This document shows positions 7,969-16,221 of a stretch of 64,000 nucleotides of DNA, piece by piece. The notes below the pieces were generated by a model, which searched no databases, was not told where the DNA came from, and saw only the letters and a program-made list of their open reading frames with translations. The stretch covers positions 124,001 to 188,000 of the forward strand of contig NZ_FNET01000012.1 in assembly GCF_900100275.1 (NCBI RefSeq), written 5' to 3'. How positions within the stretch are numbered: the stretch's first letter is position 1; every line of letters starts with the position of its first letter. Both the position numbers and the translations under genes were made by a program. Source of the stretch: Lentzea albidocapillata subsp. violacea (GTDB lineage: Bacteria > Actinomycetota > Actinomycetes > Mycobacteriales > Pseudonocardiaceae).

Positions 7969-8793
7969 ATGTCCCTGGGCACGCTGATCACTGTCGCTCC
8001 CACTGGAGCGGAGCACGCGAAAGCCGACGTCCCGCAGCTTCCGGTGACCCTGGAAGAGCTGGTCAAGACGGCGCAGAGCTGCGAGCAGGTCTGCGCGGCG
8101 ATGATCCACGTCCACATCCGTGGCGAGGACGCGAAGCCGTCGCTGGACCTCGGCCTGTTGAAGGCCACCGTCGAGGCGTTGCGCTCCGAGACCAGTCTCG
8201 TCGTGCAGCTCTCGACGGGCGGGTCGGTGCGCGACCCCGAGTCGGACCGGCTGCGCGTGCTCGAGGCGATGCCGGACTCGGCGTCCTGCACGATGGGCAC
8301 GGTCAACTTCGGTGACGACGTGTTCATGAACCGCTGGGAGTTCATCGTCTCCCTGCACAAGGGCATGCAGGAGCGCTCGATCGTCCCGGAGTACGAGATC
8401 TTCGACATCGGGCAGCTCGCGTCGTTGAAGCGCCTGCTGGACCAGCACGGACTGCCCGCGGGCGGGCATGTGCACGTCGACTTCGTGATGGGCGTGCCCG
8501 GCGGGATGCCCGGCGACGCGGCGACGCTGGTCGCGGCCGTCAACGCTCTGCCGGACGGAGCGACGTTCTCCGCCACCGGCATCGGCCGGACGACCCTGCC
8601 CGTGATGTTCACCGCTTTGGGTGCGGGTGGCCACCTCCGCGTGGGTATGGAAGACACCATCAGCTACTCGCGGGGGGTGCCGGTGCGGGACAACGCACAG
8701 CTCGTGGCACGTGCCGCAGGTCTCTCCAAGATCGCCCAGCGACCCGCTTTGACCCCCGATGAGGCGCGAAAGCTGCTGGGTGTGCACATTTGA
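7969..8793 (+). CDS. BKACE-family beta-keto acid cleavage enzyme (DUF849)
   Basis: The 274-residue protein matches the 3-keto-5-aminohexanoate cleavage enzyme (BKACE) family, zinc TIM-barrel enzymes that condense a beta-keto acid with acetyl-CoA. Visible features are the N-terminal LITVAPTGAEHAK strand, zinc ligands in MIHVHIR (about residues 45-51), QLSTGG, the HVHVDFVMGVPGGMPG loop, and GLEDT-like RVGMEDTISYSRG near the C-terminus. Substrate cannot be predicted from sequence alone. It follows ygfZ by 18 bp and may be co-transcribed. Confidence 0.82.
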   Translation: MSLGTLITVAPTGAEHAKADVPQLPVTLEELVKTAQSCEQVCAAMIHVHIRGEDAKPSLDLGLLKATVEALRSETSLVVQLSTGGSVRDPESDRLRVLEAMPDSASCTMGTVNFGDDVFMNRWEFIVSLHKGMQERSIVPEYEIFDIGQLASLKRLLDQHGLPAGGHVHVDFVMGVPGGMPGDAATLVAAVNALPDGATFSATGIGRTTLPVMFTALGAGGHLRVGMEDTISYSRGVPVRDNAQLVARAAGLSKIAQRPALTPDEARKLLGVHI

Positions 8794-8853
8794 GACAAGT
8801 TTGGTGCATGGGATGTGTTGGCGGGTGAGGAGGATCTACCGCAGGATGGACAC

Positions 8854-9423
8854 GTGATCGAGGTGCGTCCTGGCGGGCGCCGCCGAATCGACAGGGTGCT
8901 CGCCCCCGACTACACGGAGGGCGTCGAGCAGCGCCCGCTCGTCGAGGTGCGCGAACTCCGCGACGAGGCTGCGCAGGAAGAGACAGATCTGTCCTACCTG
9001 CGGCGGTTGTTGCACGCACGGATCGACATCGTGCGTGCCGAACAAGAGCGCCGCAGCTCGGGCGGCTCGGCCGTGGTCGAGCAGCTGGCCACCATCCTCT
9101 CCACGAACGCCGTGGGTCCCGCGACCGGTCTCGGCCGGTATCAGACCCATGAGCCGTCACGTGCTGATGCACACCAACGGCACGTCGAGGCGCTCATCTC
9201 CGACGTGGACCTCTCCGACGTGAGCTCGTTGACCGACGATCGCCTCGGCGACGTGCTGGAGACGCTCATCTCGGAAGAGGCGTCCGTGTCGGTGCGGCGG
9301 CGCGAGGTGCAGGTGGTCGTGGACCGGCTCAACGCCGAGATCGCTTCGCGCTACCAGCGCGGGAGTGCGTCGGTGGACGAGCTGCTGGCCGCCGAGCGCG
9401 GACACCACCGTCCCAAGAGATAA
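8854..9423 (+). CDS. rsiG: RsiG/AmfC-like c-di-GMP-dependent anti-sigma factor
   Basis: In Streptomyces, RsiG (formerly AmfC) binds c-di-GMP and sequesters the sporulation sigma factor WhiG. The family binds the ligand through two E-X3-S-X2-R-X3-Q-X3-D motifs in a coiled-coil. The second motif is perfect here at residues 142-157 (E142, S146, R149, Q153, D157). The first, at 43-58, retains E43, S47, R50 and D58 but has His54 in place of Gln. The 189-residue length assumes the GTG at 8854; an upstream in-frame GTG at 8815 would add 13 residues. The nearby Nur-like and ygfZ genes match the Streptomyces neighbourhood. Confidence 0.85.
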   Translation: MIEVRPGGRRRIDRVLAPDYTEGVEQRPLVEVRELRDEAAQEETDLSYLRRLLHARIDIVRAEQERRSSGGSAVVEQLATILSTNAVGPATGLGRYQTHEPSRADAHQRHVEALISDVDLSDVSSLTDDRLGDVLETLISEEASVSVRRREVQVVVDRLNAEIASRYQRGSASVDELLAAERGHHRPKR

Positions 9424-9466
9424 GACGAGCTTTCCACTTACTGAGCAGCCGACCTAGCGTGCCCGC

Positions 9467-10630
9467 ATGGGGTACCGCTGGGTCGTGCTGTCCGTCGGGG
9501 CGTTGGCGCAGGGCACGAACGCGGCCGTGTTCCTCGGCCTGCCCGCGATCAGCCCGCAGCTCCAGCAGTACTTCTCCCTCACGTTGCCCCAGGTCGGGCT
9601 GCTTCTCGGTGCGGTCAACCTCGGCACGATGATCGCTCTCGTGCCGTGGGGAGTCGTCGCGGACCGACGCGGCGAACGGCTCGTGATGACCATCGGCGGC
9701 GTAGGTGCCGCGAGCTGCCTTCTCGCCGTGGCACTGGGCAACGCCTGGATCGCCGGTCTCGCGTTGCTCGGCACCGGACTGTTCGGGGCGAGCGTCAACG
9801 CGGCCAGCGGCCGTGCGGTGATGTCGTGGTTCAGCCGGGAGTCGCGCGGCCTCGCCATGGGCGTCCGGCAGACGGCGACGCCGCTCGGTGCCGCGCTCAC
9901 CGCCGCCGTCCTGCCCGGGATCGCGATCTCGGCCGGGATCCCCACGGCGTTCGTCGTGCTCGCCGGCGTGACGGCGTTCGTGGCACTGGCGGTGGCCCTG
10001 CTGGTCCGGGAACCGCCCGGCGCGATCCGGGCGGGCACGGACCACGGGCTGGTACTCAAGGACCCCCGGTTGCTGCGGCTGTCGCTCGCCAGCGGGCTGC
10101 TGGTGGTGCCCCAGTTCACCGCCACCGCCCTGCTGGTGCCTCTCCTGCACGGACACCGCGGCATGAGCGTGACGGCGGCAGCGGCCGTCTTCGCCGTGGC
10201 GCAACTGCTCGGCGGAGCCGGACGGCTGGCGGTCGGCGTGTGGTCGGACCGCGCGCGCAGCCGGATCGGGCCGCTGAAGATCGTCTCCGTGCTCACCGCC
10301 AGCGGGTTCGTGCTGGTCGCGGCCTTGGACCAGGCGCCGTTGCCGTTGCTGATCGCGGTACTGGTGCCGACTTCGCTGTGCGCGCTGTGCTGGAACGGGC
10401 TGGCGGTCACCGAGGCCGGTGAGCTCGCGCCGGAGGGCCGTGGCGCCACCGCGATCGCCATGCAGAACTCGGCGAACTACCTGAGCGCGGCGCTGACCCC
10501 GTTCGTCGCGAGCTTCGTCGCGGTGCACGTGGCGTGGCCTGCGGCGATGGTGCTGGCGGCGGTGGCCGCCGTGGTCGCGCGGGTCCTGCTTCAGCCGTGG
10601 CGTTCCCTGCTGAAGAGTGCGAAGTCCTAA
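9467..10630 (+). CDS. major facilitator superfamily transporter
   Basis: This 387-residue integral membrane protein has about 12 hydrophobic segments and the MFS loop-2 signature GVVADRRGERLV near residues 63-74. A second copy of that motif, GVWSDRARSRIG, marks the start of the C-terminal half. Substrate is unknown. Its stop overlaps the stop of the convergent glycosyltransferase by two to three bases. It could be core genome or an exporter belonging to the cluster that begins here; nothing in the sequence decides this. Confidence 0.85.
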   Translation: MGYRWVVLSVGALAQGTNAAVFLGLPAISPQLQQYFSLTLPQVGLLLGAVNLGTMIALVPWGVVADRRGERLVMTIGGVGAASCLLAVALGNAWIAGLALLGTGLFGASVNAASGRAVMSWFSRESRGLAMGVRQTATPLGAALTAAVLPGIAISAGIPTAFVVLAGVTAFVALAVALLVREPPGAIRAGTDHGLVLKDPRLLRLSLASGLLVVPQFTATALLVPLLHGHRGMSVTAAAAVFAVAQLLGGAGRLAVGVWSDRARSRIGPLKIVSVLTASGFVLVAALDQAPLPLLIAVLVPTSLCALCWNGLAVTEAGELAPEGRGATAIAMQNSANYLSAALTPFVASFVAVHVAWPAAMVLAAVAAVVARVLLQPWRSLLKSAKS

Positions 10631-11874
10631 GAGCGGTACCTCCGGGTGAGTCGTTCGAGGGTGGCCACGACCTCGTTGGGCGACGGCTCCGACAGCACCT
10701 CCTGACGCAGCCTCTCCGCCGACTCGCGGAACGCCGGGTCGTCCAGCACCCTCACCACCTTGGCCCGCAGGACGTCCGGGGTCAGCTCGGCCGCCGGGAC
10801 GTGCAGACCCGCACCCACCCGTTCGAGGTGCTGCGCCTTGACCGGGGTGTCCCAGGTCGCCGCCACCACCACCTGCGGCACGCCGGCCAGCATCGCGGTG
10901 GCCCACGTACCTGATCCGCCGTGGTGGACGATCGCCGCGCAACTGGGCAGCAGCGCGTGCAGGGGGATGAAGTCGACGATCCTGGCGTTCGCGGGCACCT
11001 CGCGCAGTTGAGCGCGCTGGAACTCGTTCATCGTGACGACCAGCTCGACGTCCAGGTCGGCAACCGCTTCCAGGAAGTCGGCCTGGGAAACGTAGTCGAG
11101 GCCTCGTTCACGGCCCGCGAGGCCGAGGGTCACGCACACGCGGGGGCGCTTCGGTTCCTCGTACACCCATGCGGGCACCACCGACGGGCCGTTGTGCGGG
11201 ACGTACCGAACGGGGACCACGTGCAGGTCCGTGGGCAGCCGCGCGCTCGCGGGCAGCAGGTCAAGGGTGAACTGCCCGGTGACCAGTTCCTCGTCGAACG
11301 AGTCGCCAAACCGGGAGGCCACCTCCTGCAGCCAGGTTTCCAGCGGATCGTCCCGGTCCTGCGGGGCGCGCTCCTGCTCGAGCCGTAGGAACTCCTGCCG
11401 GGCACGCATGGTGACGTCCTGGCCCCAGACGATCCTGGCGTGCGCCGCGCCGGCCGCCCTCGCCGCGAACGCACCCGCGTAGGTGCCGAGCTCCCACAGG
11501 ACCAGGTCCGGACGCCATCTCTCGGCGAACTCGACCATCCCGTCCACGAACGTGTCGTTGTTGAGCGTCGTGTGGAACCGGTCCACCAGCGACGCGTGCA
11601 GCTCGTGCAAGTAGTCCCAGGTCAACGTCTCCGGCGTGGAGAAGGTGAAGTCCCAGTCCCTGCTGTAGGACCGGGTGCCCGGCTTGCTCTGCGCGAACAT
11701 CAAGTGGTCCTCGCCGACGGAGACAGCGGACAACCCGGCGCCGATGATGTCGTCGACCAGCATCGGATGGCTCGCCACGAGCACCTCGTGTCCTGCCGTC
11801 TGCAACGCCCACGCGGTCGTCACGATCTTGTAGAAGTGGGTCTTGAGGCCGACACAGGCCAGCAGGACGCGCAT
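10627..11874 (-). CDS. antibiotic-type deoxysugar glycosyltransferase (GT1)
   Basis: This 415-residue GT-B enzyme transfers an NDP-activated sugar to the polyketide aglycone. The N-terminal MRVLLACVGLKTHFYKIVTTAWAL and the nucleotide-binding HHGGSGTWATAMLAGVPQ segment (about residues 316-333) are typical of the EryCIII/DesVII/AknS group. Many members of that group need a P450-like activator protein. No such partner is recognisable here, since both P450s in the window keep their heme cysteine. It is the last gene of the seven-gene deoxysugar operon. Confidence 0.88.
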   Translation of the reverse strand: MRVLLACVGLKTHFYKIVTTAWALQTAGHEVLVASHPMLVDDIIGAGLSAVSVGEDHLMFAQSKPGTRSYSRDWDFTFSTPETLTWDYLHELHASLVDRFHTTLNNDTFVDGMVEFAERWRPDLVLWELGTYAGAFAARAAGAAHARIVWGQDVTMRARQEFLRLEQERAPQDRDDPLETWLQEVASRFGDSFDEELVTGQFTLDLLPASARLPTDLHVVPVRYVPHNGPSVVPAWVYEEPKRPRVCVTLGLAGRERGLDYVSQADFLEAVADLDVELVVTMNEFQRAQLREVPANARIVDFIPLHALLPSCAAIVHHGGSGTWATAMLAGVPQVVVAATWDTPVKAQHLERVGAGLHVPAAELTPDVLRAKVVRVLDDPAFRESAERLRQEVLSEPSPNEVVATLERLTRRYRS

Positions 11875-11878
11875 TCGG

Positions 11879-12409
11879 TCATCTCCTCAGATTCAACAGG
11901 AGCTGCAACACGCCGGCGACGGAGGCGGCCGCGACGATCCTGCGCTCGGTGATCAGACCGGACATGTCGGCCAGCGGGATCCACCGCATTCCGTCCGACT
12001 CGTGCGAGTCGACCGGACTGCCGACGCGGCGCGCGGCGCGCGCCTCGAACACGTGCTGTTCGGCGTTGCTGATGCCGGTGATCGGCTGGACGTAAGCGAG
12101 CGTTGCCAGTCCCGACGGCTCCCAACCGGTCTCCTCGACGGTCTCCCGCACACCGGCCTGCTCCAGCGTCTCGCCCGGTTCCACGGCGCCGCCCGGCAAC
12201 TCCCAGTTCCAGGTGTCGGTGGTGAACCTGTGCCGCCACAGCATGAGCACGCGGTCCCGTTCGTCCACCACGGCGACGGCGACGGACGGAGCGATCTTGA
12301 TCAGGTGGTGCTCGAACCGCGAGCCGTCGGGCAGCTCGACGTCGGACAGCAGCAGCTCGACCCACCTGCTCTCGTACAGCGATCGCTCGCCGTGTACGAC
12401 CCAGCTCAT
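11879..12409 (-). CDS. Nudix hydrolase
   Basis: This 176-residue protein has a complete Nudix box at residues 74-96 (G-X5-E-X7-RE-X2-EE-X-G) within ELPGGAVEPGE...RETVEETGW. The overall form resembles ADP-ribose or nucleotide-sugar pyrophosphatases. Its start overlaps the stop of the ketoreductase gene by four bases and it ends four bases before the glycosyltransferase start, so it is a genuine member of the sugar operon. A role in clearing NDP-sugar by-products is possible but is inference. Confidence 0.85.
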   Translation of the reverse strand: MSWVVHGERSLYESRWVELLLSDVELPDGSRFEHHLIKIAPSVAVAVVDERDRVLMLWRHRFTTDTWNWELPGGAVEPGETLEQAGVRETVEETGWEPSGLATLAYVQPITGISNAEQHVFEARAARRVGSPVDSHESDGMRWIPLADMSGLITERRIVAAASVAGVLQLLLNLRR

Positions 12410-13380
12410 CCGGCCGCCCTCACATCACCGCGGGCGAGCTCGTCCACCAGCTCACCCAGCGCGGCGAGCCGGCCGACCCTTGGGCTCCAGCCGGTCACCA
12501 GCCGGAACGCGGATGCGTCGACCTCCACACCGTGCAGGTCGGTCGCCTCGGCCTCGGGAGGCGGCGCGACCTGGTTCACCGGCACTGGCGGCAGACCGGT
12601 GCGCACGGACACCGCGGTGGCGATCATCGAGAAGATCACGCCGAGCGGCTCGCTCATCCCGGTGCCGACGAGCCAATGGCGTCCCGCGAGCGCGTCGGCG
12701 TGGTGGTGCGCCGCGACGAAAGCCCGTGCCACGTCATCGATGTGCACAAGATCGCGGCGTACCTCGCGGTCCCAGAGCGTCAGTGCCTCCCCCGCCAGCG
12801 CACGGCCGATCATGCCGGGCACGATCCCGCGGGCTCCCGTCCCCGGTCCGAAGATCGTGGGCAACCGCAGGGTCACCGCCCTGAGCACGCCCTCCTCGGT
12901 CGCGGCGGCGAGGATGCGCTCGGCTTCGAGCTTCTGCCGGGGGTAGGCGCTCACCGGCGCGTCGGGTTCCGAGCCGTCGATGCGGATCCGGTTCGGCACA
13001 CCGACGGACGCCACGGTCCCGGCGAACAACACGGCGGGGTTGCGCCCCTCGGCCCGAACAACGTCGACAAGATCCCGCACGACACCGACGTTCACGCGTG
13101 CCACGGCCGGATCGGCCTCCGCGCCACGCCACGACGTGGCGCCGCCGATCTTCGCCACGAGGTGCACGACCGTGTCGGCACCCCGGACCGCCTCCGCAAG
13201 CTGTCCAACGTCAGTCAGGTCTGCGGTGCGCACCTCGGCGTCCACAGCCTGCCGTGGCACCGCGGCGGGCCGTCGCGCCACCAGCCGCAGGCGCATCGGC
13301 TGGTCGGCGAACGCCGCCGCGATCGCTGTACCCAGGTAGCCGGACGCGCCGAGCACCACGACCAGAGGCTTCCTCACCAC
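12406..13380 (-). CDS. NDP-hexose 4-ketoreductase (extended SDR)
   Basis: The 324-residue protein is an extended short-chain dehydrogenase/epimerase. It has the nucleotide-binding GASGYLG at residues 11-17, a DLTD acidic loop, and the catalytic SAYPRQK (YxxxK) near residues 146-152. In deoxysugar pathways such enzymes reduce the 4-keto group of the NDP-sugar as the last step before transfer, as in the UrdR/EryBIV/DnmV group. Neighbours (2,3-dehydratase, epimerase, glycosyltransferase) support this assignment. Confidence 0.83.
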   Translation of the reverse strand: MVRKPLVVVLGASGYLGTAIAAAFADQPMRLRLVARRPAAVPRQAVDAEVRTADLTDVGQLAEAVRGADTVVHLVAKIGGATSWRGAEADPAVARVNVGVVRDLVDVVRAEGRNPAVLFAGTVASVGVPNRIRIDGSEPDAPVSAYPRQKLEAERILAAATEEGVLRAVTLRLPTIFGPGTGARGIVPGMIGRALAGEALTLWDREVRRDLVHIDDVARAFVAAHHHADALAGRHWLVGTGMSEPLGVIFSMIATAVSVRTGLPPVPVNQVAPPPEAEATDLHGVEVDASAFRLVTGWSPRVGRLAALGELVDELARGDVRAAG

Positions 13381-14003
13381 GTCTCCTCCACGGCGACACT
13401 GGCCAGGTAGTCCGGCAGCAAGCCGAGTTCCAGCGCCTCGGTCAGCGTCGGCGCGGCGGTGTCCCGCTCAGACAGGATCGGCTCCACCTCAAGGTCGATC
13501 GGCAGACCCAGCGCCGGGTCCAGCGGCGACACGGCCTGCTCGTGCTCGGGGACGTACCCGTTGGTCATCAGGTAGGACATGACGGTGCGGTCCTCCAGGG
13601 CGACGAAGGCGTGGCCCACGCCGACGGGGAGGTACGTCGACCTGAAATGTGTCTGGTCCAGGAGGACCGAGTCCCACCTGCCGAAAGTCGGTGACCCCAC
13701 CCTCAGGTCCACCACGAGGTCGAGGGCACGTCCGCTGGTGCAGTAGACGTACTTGGCGGTACCCGGCGGCGTCGTCGTGAAGTGGATGCCCCGCACCACG
13801 CCGCGCCGGGACACGCTGTGGCTCGCCTGCACCAGTGGTAGTGGACGTCCGGTAGCGGCTGTGAAGATCGAGCTCTGGTAGGTCGCGACGAACAGGCCTC
13901 GATCGTCGGGGAACACCCGCGGGGTCAGTTCGAGGGCGCCTTCGACGGCGAGCCTCCGCACCTCGGCCGCGGTCGTGGTGACCGGGGACTCGTTGAGCGT
14001 CAT
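13374..14003 (-). CDS. dTDP-4-keto-6-deoxyhexose 3,5-epimerase family
   Basis: The 209-residue cupin-fold epimerase is related to RmlC. The catalytic histidine lies in RRGVVRGIHF (about residues 66-75), and the YLMTNGYVPEHE segment carries the conserved Tyr. In secondary metabolism such enzymes often perform only C5 (or C3) epimerisation and decide whether an L-sugar is formed. Its presence suggests an L-configured sugar (inference). The stop overlaps the ketoreductase start by seven bases. Confidence 0.88.
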   Translation of the reverse strand: MTLNESPVTTTAAEVRRLAVEGALELTPRVFPDDRGLFVATYQSSIFTAATGRPLPLVQASHSVSRRGVVRGIHFTTTPPGTAKYVYCTSGRALDLVVDLRVGSPTFGRWDSVLLDQTHFRSTYLPVGVGHAFVALEDRTVMSYLMTNGYVPEHEQAVSPLDPALGLPIDLEVEPILSERDTAAPTLTEALELGLLPDYLASVAVEETW

Positions 14004-14031
14004 CAGTGCGCCTCCTGGTGCCGTCGCGCGC

Positions 14032-15411
14032 TCAGAGCCGGACGGAGTGGGTGTTGAGGACGGCCATGAGGGTGCGGGCCTGGACGTTCACGTACCGGCC
14101 GTACCGCAGCAACGTGTTCAGCTGCCCCGCGGTGAGCCACCGGTAGCCCGGCGGTGGGGTGGTCGACGCCTGCGCCTCGTCGGCTTCGACGATCAGGTAG
14201 CGCGCCTGCGCGTTGAGGAACCGGCCGCCTTCCTCGGAATGCACCGCCTCGTAACGGATTCGAGCCGGGTCGGCGGTGAGAACGAGGTCGAGGAATCTCG
14301 GCCTGGCCGCGCCGGAGAGGTGGGCGTAGTGCCGCGGGGTGTACTGCACCGTCGGCCCGAGCTCGATGGTGTCGAGGAAGCCGGCCTCGATCCGCGCGTG
14401 GGCGAGGATGTGCGGGACACCGCCGAAACTGTGGGTGAGGAACGCGCTCACGCCGAAGTCCCTCGGCTCGAACAGCGGCTGCATCCACGAGGCCACCTCG
14501 CGGTTGGTGGCCTGTGCCCGCACGGCGACGACCCTGAAGTACCAGTCGAGGTGGTGGTCGATCGAGTCAGGTCCCCGCGTCCACCCGCCGACCTCCGCGA
14601 GCGGAATCCTGTTGACCTGGACGGAATGGCGCGACCGCTCGGCGGCGTACCAGGAGAGCAGGTCGGCGTCGCTGTGCAGCGCACCGCGTTCGTCGAACGG
14701 GGCGGGCAGGCAAGCGAGCACCGTGCGCGAGTCCATGTTCACGACGTTGTCGCGCTGCAGCAGTGCACCGATCTGGCCGAGCGTGAGCCAGCAGAAGTCC
14801 TCGTCGAGCAGAACGTCCTCATCGGTCTCGACGACGACGTTGCGGTTGAACTTCCGGTAGAACCAGGCGCCGTGCTCGGACTGCAGCACGTCCACGAGCA
14901 CCGTGCCCGCGGAACCGGTGAAGTACTCGATGTACTTCACGTCGGCGCCCTTGTGCACCTTCGTGTAGTTGCTCCTGGTCGCCTGCACCGTGGGGGAGAG
15001 CTGCACCAGGTTCGGGTTGCCCGGCTCCATCTTCGCCTGCATCAGGAAATGCAGGATCCCGTCGAACTCCTTGACGAGGATGCCGAGGATCCCGATCTCC
15101 GACTGGTTGATGATGGGCTGCTGCCACTCGGGGAACGGTCCCTCCCCGACGTTCACGTGCAGGCCCTCCACCGTGAAGAACCTGCCGCTGCGGTGTGCGA
15201 GGTTGCCGGTGCCCGCCTGGAAGGACCAGGAGTCCATCTCCGCGAACGGGATGCGGTCGACACGGAAGTCGTTGGTCTCGGCCCGGTGCGCCATCCACGC
15301 CGTGAACCCGTCCAGCGGCATGTACCGCGAGTCGAGTTCCGCGCACGACCGTGCCAGCCGCAGCGGGAGGTCGACGTCCTCCCGTGCGCGCAGTGTCGCC
15401 TCGATCGTCAT
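14032..15411 (-). CDS. NDP-hexose 2,3-dehydratase
   Basis: This 459-residue protein has the internal two-fold repeat of EvaA/TylX3/DnmT enzymes. Each half includes a WxxQPI-type motif, FPEWQQPIINQSEIGILGI in the first half and SWMQPLFEPRDFGVSAF in the second. A repeated LSPTVQ or LGPTVQ segment and a YRWLTxGQLxxLL-like C-terminal motif are also present. The enzyme removes the C2 hydroxyl of dTDP-4-keto-6-deoxyglucose, the committed step to 2,6-dideoxysugars. A long antisense open frame across this region is a GC-rich shadow. Confidence 0.92.
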   Translation of the reverse strand: MTIEATLRAREDVDLPLRLARSCAELDSRYMPLDGFTAWMAHRAETNDFRVDRIPFAEMDSWSFQAGTGNLAHRSGRFFTVEGLHVNVGEGPFPEWQQPIINQSEIGILGILVKEFDGILHFLMQAKMEPGNPNLVQLSPTVQATRSNYTKVHKGADVKYIEYFTGSAGTVLVDVLQSEHGAWFYRKFNRNVVVETDEDVLLDEDFCWLTLGQIGALLQRDNVVNMDSRTVLACLPAPFDERGALHSDADLLSWYAAERSRHSVQVNRIPLAEVGGWTRGPDSIDHHLDWYFRVVAVRAQATNREVASWMQPLFEPRDFGVSAFLTHSFGGVPHILAHARIEAGFLDTIELGPTVQYTPRHYAHLSGAARPRFLDLVLTADPARIRYEAVHSEEGGRFLNAQARYLIVEADEAQASTTPPPGYRWLTAGQLNTLLRYGRYVNVQARTLMAVLNTHSVRL

Positions 15412-15423
15412 CGGATCGTCCTG

Positions 15424-16197
15424 TCACTCGCCCCACTTCATATAGATGACCGGCGGCTCGCGGCCGGGCAGCTGACGCAGGGGAGCCCGGTCGAGGCCGA
15501 ACACCTCGCGCAGTGCCGTGGTCTCCCCTGGCCACTTGGGGTGGGCGAGTTCGTCGAACGCGAGGATGCTGCCCTTGGTGAGGTGCGGGACGATCGCCTC
15601 GAGCAGGTCGCGCGTCGGCGCGTAGAGGTCGAGGTCGAAGTACGCCATCGCGATGATCGTCTCGGGGTTGTCCTCGAGGTACTGGGGCACGGTCTCGCGG
15701 ACGTCACCCGGCACGACGAACGTGCGTTGTGTGTGGCCGAACGGTTCGCTGGCCTCGTGTGCCGCGAGCACCTCGCGCAGGTGTTCGACCTCGCCGTCAG
15801 GCATTGCGAAACGGCCGGCCACCGCGCTCGTGCTGACCTTGTCGACCTCGGAGATGTCGGGAAAGCCGGTGAAGGTGTCGAAACCGATGATCCGGCGCAG
15901 CGAGTTGTAGGGCTCGTACACGCTGCGCAGCGCCGTGAGAGTGGCCAGGTGACGGCCGTGCAGCACGCCGAACTCCATGATGACGCCGGGAACCTCCGGC
16001 AGCATGCGGTACAGCGCGTCCATGGCCAGCAGGTCCGTGAGCTGGTGCCTGCGCAGGTAGACGGCCAGGTTGTCGATCAGGTACTCGGGCGGGATCGGCG
16101 TGTTGACGAGCAGCTTGGTCAGCCGCTCGCGCACGTCGCGCTCCTGCTCCGATTCGTGGGGCACGAATTTCGGGTCGGTGAACTCACCCTTTGCCAT
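15424..16197 (-). CDS. TylF/MycF-family O-methyltransferase
   Basis: This 257-residue SAM- and metal-dependent methyltransferase shows MEFGVLHGRHLATL as its SAM motif and the family-typical FDTFTGFPD loop. Asp residues in YFDLDLYAPT and AFDELAHPKWPGE are expected metal ligands. TylF, MycF and CalS11 methylate sugar hydroxyls. Its place between the 2,3-reductase and the 2,3-dehydratase suggests that the deoxysugar, rather than the aglycone, is O-methylated. Confidence 0.85.
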   Translation of the reverse strand: MAKGEFTDPKFVPHESEQERDVRERLTKLLVNTPIPPEYLIDNLAVYLRRHQLTDLLAMDALYRMLPEVPGVIMEFGVLHGRHLATLTALRSVYEPYNSLRRIIGFDTFTGFPDISEVDKVSTSAVAGRFAMPDGEVEHLREVLAAHEASEPFGHTQRTFVVPGDVRETVPQYLEDNPETIIAMAYFDLDLYAPTRDLLEAIVPHLTKGSILAFDELAHPKWPGETTALREVFGLDRAPLRQLPGREPPVIYMKWGE

Positions 16198-16221
16198 GAT
16201 GTTCCTTTCGTTCCGAGGAGT

